This document shows positions 57,401 through 64,000 of a stretch of 64,000 nucleotides of DNA, piece after piece; positions within the stretch are counted from its first letter, which is position 1; the number at the start of each line of letters is the position of its first letter. The notes under the pieces were generated by a model, which made no database searches, was not told the DNA's origin, and saw only the letters and a list, made by a program, of their open reading frames with translations. A program made the translations under genes and the position numbers. The DNA comes from Marsupella aquatica (lineage: Eukaryota; Marchantiophyta): assembly GCA_973895155.1 (NCBI GenBank), contig OZ316895.1:23126001-23190000 (forward strand). Reading direction: 5' to 3'.

Positions 57401-60203
57401 GGGAGAACATTAGGGTCTTTTAATAAATACAATTTTGAGACTTATGAGAACATTACCTAGGGTACTTTGCCAAAATTTTGGAATAATGCAAGAATATTTT
57501 AACTTAATAGGGGTAAATAATAAAACTTCTTACATTTTAGGAGGTCCGAGGCTTCATACTGCCGGAGGTGATGGGGAGGCCTCTATATAATCTAGTTGGG
57601 GTTGATACAACTCACGATAGTATAATTGAGGACCTTCCCTATGGACTAACACTAGGAAATTCACCCTACCGCCCTTGTTGGCTGAATTTTGTTACGGACC
57701 CCATTAGAGGTCCTTTCCAAAATTTGAGACTCCACAGCGCACCATGTCATCATGGCGCGCTGCAAACAAGAACAGATTATTTTGTGTGCAAATAAATATA
57801 ACTCATCCTTTCGTGTTTGTGGCAAAATTTGGGTAAAATTTAGGACACCATGCCGTAACACATAATCTAATTTTTTTTGACATAACAAACCCAATACAAT
57901 AATATTGAGGTAAACCAATGTTCATAACCGTTTTAGTTGTCTTTTCTTCTATTAAGTAACACTATAAGATAAGTAATAAATAGTTGAATATTGGCAACCA
58001 TAACCAACTCTGCATTTGGTGCAAGGCAAGCAGAGTCACCCTAGACGCAACAAGCTCTGACTACCGAAGAGGGACATTGAACATCATGGAGATTGTCATT
58101 ATGCAGAGTGCAAACTCATAGTGAAATGCTGAAGACAAGGTCAATTGTAAATGAAGCAAAGACAGAAGATTGGAACTCAATAAGACTGTGTGTCGATTTG
58201 ATAACAGGGGCAAAGCGCGAATAATGCTTCCTTCAAGCTGTGCATTGTGAGCCAAAGTTGCATAGAGGCCCCACTGTGGTCATTGCCATTAAGAGGTGCC
58301 ATATGATTCCTGTCCATCCTTTCTAATATCATGCGTTTTGATTGTCTTGTAAATTGCATAGATCAAATTTCTGATCCAGAGAGTGGTGCAAAGATTCAGG
58401 TCATGGTAGTAACATGAAGTCATGCCAATACTGTTGTTATTTGCTTGGATTGTGCGCAAATGGACCAAAAACATCTCTCCCTCCCTCTCTCTCTAATTAT
58501 CTTTCTCTGGTAAGCTCTATGGGGATCAAGAGGGCAATGAAAAGTAAGTCATCAGCATGCGAGTGAGTGAATGTAGTCAAGAGTGTGGTCGGGGCCTGTG
58601 AGGCACCCCAAAGCAATCAATTGTGCTGCTCCTATAACTTTGACAACACAAGACCGGTCAATTTGGTCCACCAGCCCCAAGTCTGGATCCAAAGCTAGCA
58701 TGACCAGACTCTGTGGTGGGTTCAAGTGCCCCGATTGAAGTACCTCTATACAGAAAAGTTCTAGTCGATTCTAGATCACCAGCTCATCAATTTGCTCGAT
58801 TAAAACATCTTGTAATGTCATCATAAGCCAATCGCTTATGTAGACATTCCACATAACTTGAAATTTTGGAGACGTCCTCCATTCTGCAAATTGGCATTCT
58901 GCAAAAAGATAATCCTCCAGAATCAAGGATCCTCTAAAAAACGGTGTCAATCAATGGTGTACCTGCACTGTCAGGCTTGCTCTCTGGACTGTGAGGTATC
59001 CATGGGCCGACAACATCCATAAGATTCCGGCTGAAGTTCCAGATTTTACGAGCGCTCTGGAGACAATGGTTTGCGATTGACACCATCAAAGAGTCGCCCT
59101 TATGAGTGATTGCAATGTGTACGTTGTTCTCTGCCGTGCCATTTAATCAGCCAGAGAAAGCAAAATTGTTTCATTTCCTCTACAAAGTTCTAATGTTTAG
59201 AGGAACTGTCTCTCATTGTCCATCCGTTCATTTCAACACTCACAGGACTCCCGTCCACGCTTGCTGAATTGCAGCGCTGATCACTTTTGCTGTGCTGACA
59301 CTCCCTGTTTTGAAGCGTTTGTTAGCAATATCACAAGCGAATACAAGCAAATGCAGCCCAAACACAAAAGAGATAGGGGTCCACAAACTTATTCAGTTGA
59401 AGTGATGTTGGACATAAAACTGACCCAAGAACGTCTGATTGGCAACTAGTGATAGAAACATAATTATTAATATGATATCATATACACCTTATTGTCAAAT
59501 TCAGACGTCTCAAACTTGGGTTGTGGTTGAAAGTTACAAATTTATTATAATCATCCCTTTTTGGTTAGCCGTCACTCTAATGCAAGAGCCATCATTCACC
59601 ACTTCATCCAAAGCCTATGTGCCTTCAATTGCCACTTGACAACTTTACAAAAACTTGTCGACTGAAGGTTATTGGTTAAGTGTTAAGCAGGGTGTTGAGC
59701 CTGTGGACTTTCCTTATGGTACCTGAAGATTCATTTGACTCCTGCAACTTTTATTCCCATGACTATTGAGTTAGAGGAAGAGTTTATCCTGCATGGTATG
59801 CAGATTGACTCCCATTATAACTTATATTCCCATAACTATTGAGCTATAAAGAAGAGGTTATTCTAGTATGACACATCACATGCAACAGGGCATCAGGTCG
59901 ATTTAGTTATTGCAAGGGAAGACTTAAATTTCTTTTGTGAAAGAAGATGAGGGTCTTAAGATATGGATTTATAACCAAGTTGTAAATTATTCCAAGGATA
60001 TCCAAGTCAATAGAGGTGAAAACATTCCCATTTTCATAAGGCTGTTGATCTACTTAGAGCCTTCAAAACATTGCGTGTGATGGATGCCCCCATATAGTGA
60101 GACACTCAAGTCCTGACAAGAGTCTCAATGCTCTGGCAATGAAACTTTGAAATTCAAGTTTGTTTATCAATTTGTAAACACTTGTAAGTCCACCCTTCAC
60201 ATT
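51481..60203. other. Long repeat-rich intergenic region, no supported gene
   Basis: Nearly 9 kb without a gene I can support. A short frame at 52716-52931 ends in LIFQILNNLPPYYQNFLT, which resembles the helical part of Ty1/copia gag proteins, but it is isolated. A segment at 53668-53726 is related to sequence at 60463-60530. Otherwise short frames, AT-rich stretches and a CTCT run at about 58475 are seen. Confidence 0.5.
53668..53726 (+). repeat. Dispersed repeat, uninterrupted relative of the 60.2-kb locus
   Basis: GCCTTTGGAATTTTGTCTCC then GGTTTGGCATTTTTGCCCTT and GTTATATAT match 60463-60530 (GCCTTTGGGCTCTTGTCTCC, GGCTTGGCATTTTTGCCCTT) at about 85%. This copy has no insertion and acts as a natural empty site. 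Confidence 0.78.
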
Positions 60204-60217
60204 GCCTTTGGGCTCTT

Positions 60218-60462
60218 TTTTTGTTTTTGTTTGTTTTGTTTTTTTTGGAAGAGACAGTGCTCAAATTGATATTCAAAGAAACCGCGGCGAAAACCAGCGG
60301 CACGGAGAACAACAAGCCCACAGGGCCACACACATGCTACAAAACCCCAGAGGACCAGGGCAATAGACACCCAAACACCGCAGCGGGGAGCGAAACAGCC
60401 ACCGAAAAACAGGGAAACAACTAACTCAACTTGGGCCGAGAGTGGATCAAGATCAGATCTGA
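60218..60462 (-). mobile_element. Short poly(A)-tailed retroposon (truncated LINE or SINE)
   Basis: The insertion is flanked by the exact 14-bp duplication GCCTTTGGGCTCTT (60204-60217 and 60463-60476). On the minus strand it ends in an A-rich tail (the plus strand shows TTTTTTTGTTTTTG and further T runs). The 245-bp body is GC-rich against its surroundings. Long target duplication plus A-tail are hallmarks of target-primed reverse transcription. The minus-strand frame through it (LWGFVACVWPCGLVVLRAAG) resembles the 3' end of a plant LINE only loosely. No clear pol III A and B boxes were found, so a 5'-truncated LINE is preferred to a SINE. Confidence 0.85.
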
Positions 60463-60476
60463 GCCTTTGGGCTCTT

Positions 60477-61184
60477 GTCTCCCGGCTTGGCATTTTTGCC
60501 CTTGAGCTCTGTTATATATACATTGCAAGTGGTATATGGCTTAAGCTTCCGTCGACAGATCACGGGTGACTAAAGTGAAGGGTGCGAGAACCCAAACCCA
60601 AAGTAGACACAGAATGTAAACCAAAGTAGATCACGTTGGAGCAAGCAGACACATTGGGGAGGCATTGTATGGGGCTTTAACTAAAGGGGGGAGCATTAAC
60701 TTGGGGTAGAAGGGTTTCCCGAGGGCACATTCTTACAAAGTGAAGTGTGGGTAGAGCCCTCACCACTCTAGCTCAAAAGTTCATTTTGAGGTCCCCTGTT
60801 TTCTCCCTGTGCAGGGTCTGCCCATGGAGTCTTCCAATTGAAGTAGGGGTCGAGAGCTCACTAGCTCGAGAATTCGGTTTGGGAGAAATCTGGGTTCTCT
60901 CTTCTTCCAGATGGGATTTGACGCATTGAGTTTCGATTGTTCAATAATTGAAGCAAGAAAGTGTTGGCTTCCAGTGAAGCCCATGAAAGCGTCTACTGCT
61001 ATTGCTGCATGACTTGCCCTGATGTGCGAAGATTGGGTTCTCTGAAGGGGTTTTTCACAGCTCGTCTCAACCTTACTCCTGCTCTCTGCTGGACAGACTA
61101 TGGGTTGTGAGCCCCTAAGTATTATTCTCTGGGAGGTTTTGTTCGCTTCTCAATCCGGAGTCAATCTGTTTACGAAGGCACAAG
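60477..61184. other. Upstream region of the thioredoxin-fold gene
   Basis: No gene is supported here. The stretch 60780-61184 has the composition of a promoter or leader and leads into a telo-box and the ATG at 61306. Confidence 0.5.
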
Positions 61185-61200
61185 AAACCCTAAACCCTAG
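61185..61200 (+). promoter_or_regulatory. Telo-box upstream of the thioredoxin-fold gene
   Basis: AAACCCTAAACCCTAG lies 106 bp before the start codon. Plant telo-boxes (AAACCCTA) are known promoter elements of genes active in dividing tissue, particularly for translation and organelle function. The role here is inferred from position. Confidence 0.55.
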
Positions 61201-61305
61201 ACTTGAAGAGAAGGAGAACGGGCTTAGGCACAGCGGAAATTGAAGTGGCTTGTGTCTCGTCTTCCAAGAGTTATTTAATTTCAGCGAGCTTCAATTCGAG
61301 AGGGG

Positions 61306-62856
61306 ATGGAACCTGCAATATCTGACATCCGCTCCTTTCTCCGGTAAGTTGGCTCCCACAAGTCCATGTTTCGCACTCATGGTCCTGGCGTTGAGCAGAA
61401 ATTTGGATGAGTTTAGCAGGAGAATTGTCTGAGAATAAGATTCTCAAAACCCAGGCTGTAGGTTGATGTTAAGGGTGTTTCTTCCGAAAAGATGTTGGGA
61501 GTGAAAACCAAGAGAATTGTAACGGGCTTACCCTACAACTTGGAATGGTTGTTGGAAAGAAGTACAAAGAGGTCATCTAATCACACAAATCTGGAAATGG
61601 AGGAAAATATATTGTAGTCACGGATGTTCGAATTCACAAAGTTTTTGTTGAATTTGTTGGGAATCCCACTTCGGAAAATCCTTGCAGGCTTGCGTCGCTC
61701 CTTGACAATTGGCCCTTATTTGATAGTACCTCCCGGACAGATGGACACGGACATTCTTCTCACCTAACTGGGAAAACACAATGCAGATACTACACTGGAC
61801 ATCCTCGGGAGGTCAAAGCATCCCGGGTCATTGATTTCAAGTCCGAGCGGCAATTCGTAGAACTGCTTCACGAAGGAGTACCTGTGGTGGTTGCCTTCAC
61901 TATAAGGTCTGTTTTTCTGACGTCGGTTTCTTTGGGTTTAGGGTTCAAGGATTTGGAATGTTTTATACAAGATGCTTTCACTAGATAGATATATGCTTCC
62001 GTAAAATCTTGATAGTATTGTTTGCACATTGTCAAGCTTCAGAGGTTTCTTACCAGGTAAAGTTGTGGTGCTGCCAGATGTCCGTGGACACGCCGGTTTG
62101 ATAGAGTAATGGAGGATGCTGCTGCAGAGTGGTATCCACACATCAAATTTGTTCGTGTATGTCAGATCTATCTCCTGTCCTAGAACGTGGGTTGCTGTCA
62201 TAGACTTCAATTTTGACTCGGACTGATTGTTGTTTCTGTATGCCGGGACAGATTGAATGTCCCAAGTATCCTGGATTTTGCATAGCACGCCAGAGAAAAG
62301 ATTACCCGTTTGTCGAAATATTTCATAACCCCAAACCGGTACGGGTTTCTCACATTCGTCCACATGTTGGTTGCAGATGGTTGATGGATGTTGTATTCCA
62401 TTCGCTGTCTAAATGAATTTCCTCGCTCTACTTGGATTTCTAATGATCTTCAAGTACCACTCTTTTTCTTAATTATTCTTGCACTAATATGAGAGGATCA
62501 CGGGCCCTGTTGTGTTTTGTAACAGGGAGAAACTGAAGGCTCGCGTGAGGGCTCTATTACACGCTATTCTGTGAAGGTTCTTCCAGTGAGTTACTGGGTT
62601 GTAAACTATCTTCACGTCTAGATATTTTATCTGCGTTTGCTAGTTTTTCTGTGCTATGTGAATTGTGAGGTCTGTCGATGCCGGGCAAAATGATTCACAT
62701 ACGTTTGTAATGCGGAATCACCAGATTGAATATTCGGCTTATCGGTCCTAATATTGCAATGTTGTATTCTTGCAGTTCAACTATGACGTGAGTCCTTATG
62801 GATTCCGTGAGTTTTTCAAAATTCATGGCCTCTCCGAACAAACCATGCGACCATAG
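61306..62856 (+). CDS. Thioredoxin-fold protein lacking the CXXC site
   Basis: Six exons join in frame: 61306-61343, 61688-61906, 62078-62156, 62252-62338, 62526-62585, 62776-62856, for 187 aa. All introns are GT-AG. The start MEPAISDIRSFLR is carried by the first short exon. The core shows a thioredoxin-like order: ASRVIDFKSERQFVELL, the strand VPVVVAFTIR, then CPWTRRFDRVMEDAAAEWY where thioredoxins have the WCGPC loop and first helix, KFVRIECPKYPGFC, YPFVEIFHNP and a C-terminal SVKVLPFNYDVSPYGFREFF. Only one cysteine sits at the active-site position, so classical disulfide exchange is unlikely. It may be a monothiol or structural fold. Other exon choices leave an in-frame TAA ahead of exon 2. 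No transit peptide is evident. The exact family is not recognised. Confidence 0.85.
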
Positions 62857-64000
62857 AGTCTAGTCCCCATGGGACAGCTGTAAACATTTTCTACAAAACA
62901 CCAGGCCAATTTGTTTGTGTCAATTTATTCTGGAAGACCGACTGAATAAAGCTGGTTTTTTAGGAGCATAAGTATCTGACAAATCAGTGTAATAGAGAAC
63001 AGACATGCCACCCTCGTGGCAGATTACATTGTAACCGGAGGTGACTGAACTTGCAGTCTAGGAGACGGTTGTTGAAGTGTGAGTGCGGAACCTTTAGTTA
63101 ATTTCCCCACCCCTACTGTATTCCAGGAAGACCACAATATGTTTGCACTTCAAGTCTTCGGGCAATGAATGCAACTCTACAGTAACTTTCAAGGCTGCAA
63201 TCAAATCTTTAGCGACTAGTGAATACTGAATTGTCTTTCGAGACATGTTTCTGTTCCATCGCCGAAAAGAGATTGCACTGCATCGTTTAAACATACTTCC
63301 AAGTTGGGGAATCCATTTTAAGCACTGCATCGTCTACAAATACGTCCAAGTCGGGGAATCCATTCAAATTCCATCTGTGAAGCTTGACACATATACTATT
63401 ATCTGGAATTACCGACCTTTCCAAACCGTAAGTGATGATCACGACCGCCGTGTTCAATTCTGGTACAAGGAGAGGGCGATTTCATTAGCTTTACTACCTC
63501 TACTGCCTTCAACTTATTCACTCCAGAACCGATTGGCTTTATTAACTCTAGATCCGATGGTTATTCCTGGAAATTTCGTATGAACAATAACGCATTGCTG
63601 ACACGTGCTAATGAATACTTTTCGTGCACAGTATAAATTGCGTGTTTATATTTGCAAACTGTATTTCCAAAGATTAACTCTGTGAATGCAAGTGTCAGGA
63701 CATTGAGATTGAGTTCGCCAGGGTAGTATCCTCCACAGTGCATGATGAGGTTGATGCATTATCCAAAAAAAACTTATTCCCCGAAAGCCACTATACAAGG
63801 GGGACACTGTGATGCAAGGAAATTGATTCGCCTCTGTGACAACACTGAGTAACATTATCCGAGGAATGCGCACAAGTTTATTTTTCTTTCCATAAAACCC
63901 CTGCTATTGGATGTAAAAGGCATAGCCCTCCTATTGAAGCAAGTAATCGCATCTGCTGACTCAACATAACTCAAATAGCTGAAAAGCCTCCCAGTGAACT
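62857..64000. other. 3' flank and unresolved sequence to the window end
   Basis: Contains the 3' UTR of the thioredoxin-fold gene. Plus-strand stretches near 63127-63231 and 63335-63580 (for example VGESIQIPSVKLDTYTIIW) look weakly coding. A duplicated AAGT(T/C)GGGGAATCCATT lies at 63302 and 63349. No family or splice model could be supported. Confidence 0.4.

Noticed and set aside
1-64000. CRISPR arrays, rRNA and tRNA genes
   Set aside because: None of the tandem arrays has the regular short repeat and unique spacer pattern of CRISPR, the window is eukaryotic, and no cloverleaf with A and B boxes or rRNA-like conserved core was seen on reading.

Overview
The window is nuclear DNA from a land plant. 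Four genes can be assembled by hand, and three of them are split by short GT-AG introns. The surroundings are repeat-rich, AT-leaning intergenic DNA. PEX14, a secretory class III peroxidase and an organellar-type uS17 all point to Embryophyta. Many local duplications and small introns suggest a seed-free plant (bryophyte or lycophyte grade), but the species cannot be fixed from the sequence alone.

Intact genes: (1) a two-exon uS17 ribosomal protein, minus strand, 2020-3130, framed by a direct repeat; (2) PEX14, the peroxisomal import docking peroxin, plus strand, 11 coding exons, 20574-25110, 590 aa; (3) a single-exon 687-aa type I membrane protein ending in an ER-retrieval-like KKRF, plus strand, 33952-36015; (4) a five-exon class III peroxidase of 334 aa, minus strand, 39867-42075; (5) a six-exon, 187-aa thioredoxin-fold protein, plus strand, 61306-62856. 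I see no operon-like or pathway link among them.

The most striking structure is a chimeric block at about 10.6-15.3 kb. It joins three gene fragments end to end. Each has relatives elsewhere in this window, and each is inverted relative to them. The pieces are a copy of a multicopy coiled-coil family (relatives at 26-31 kb), an intron-containing antisense PEX14 copy with an internal deletion, and a peroxidase copy truncated after exon 2. Because introns are retained, these are DNA-level duplications, not retrocopies. The coiled-coil family also shares its 5' leader with the 33-kb membrane-protein gene, where the leader's splice-donor segment is amplified four times at 103-109 bp spacing.

Mobile DNA includes a 1.36-kb TIR element with a 10-bp target duplication carrying a nested small TIR element; a second nested pair at 10.87-11.41 kb whose insertion site is confirmed by an empty paralogous site; a young 2.9-kb LTR element with identical 144-bp LTRs, a CCTTG target duplication and no recognisable pol; a short poly(A)-tailed retroposon with a 14-bp target duplication at 60.2 kb; and degenerate transposase-like coding remnants at 5-8 kb. 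Tandem repeats and a pair of 40-bp palindromes with mutually inverted loops complete the picture. Long stretches (16.7-19.9, 36-39.8, 42.3-46.2 and 51.5-60.2 kb) hold no gene I can support.
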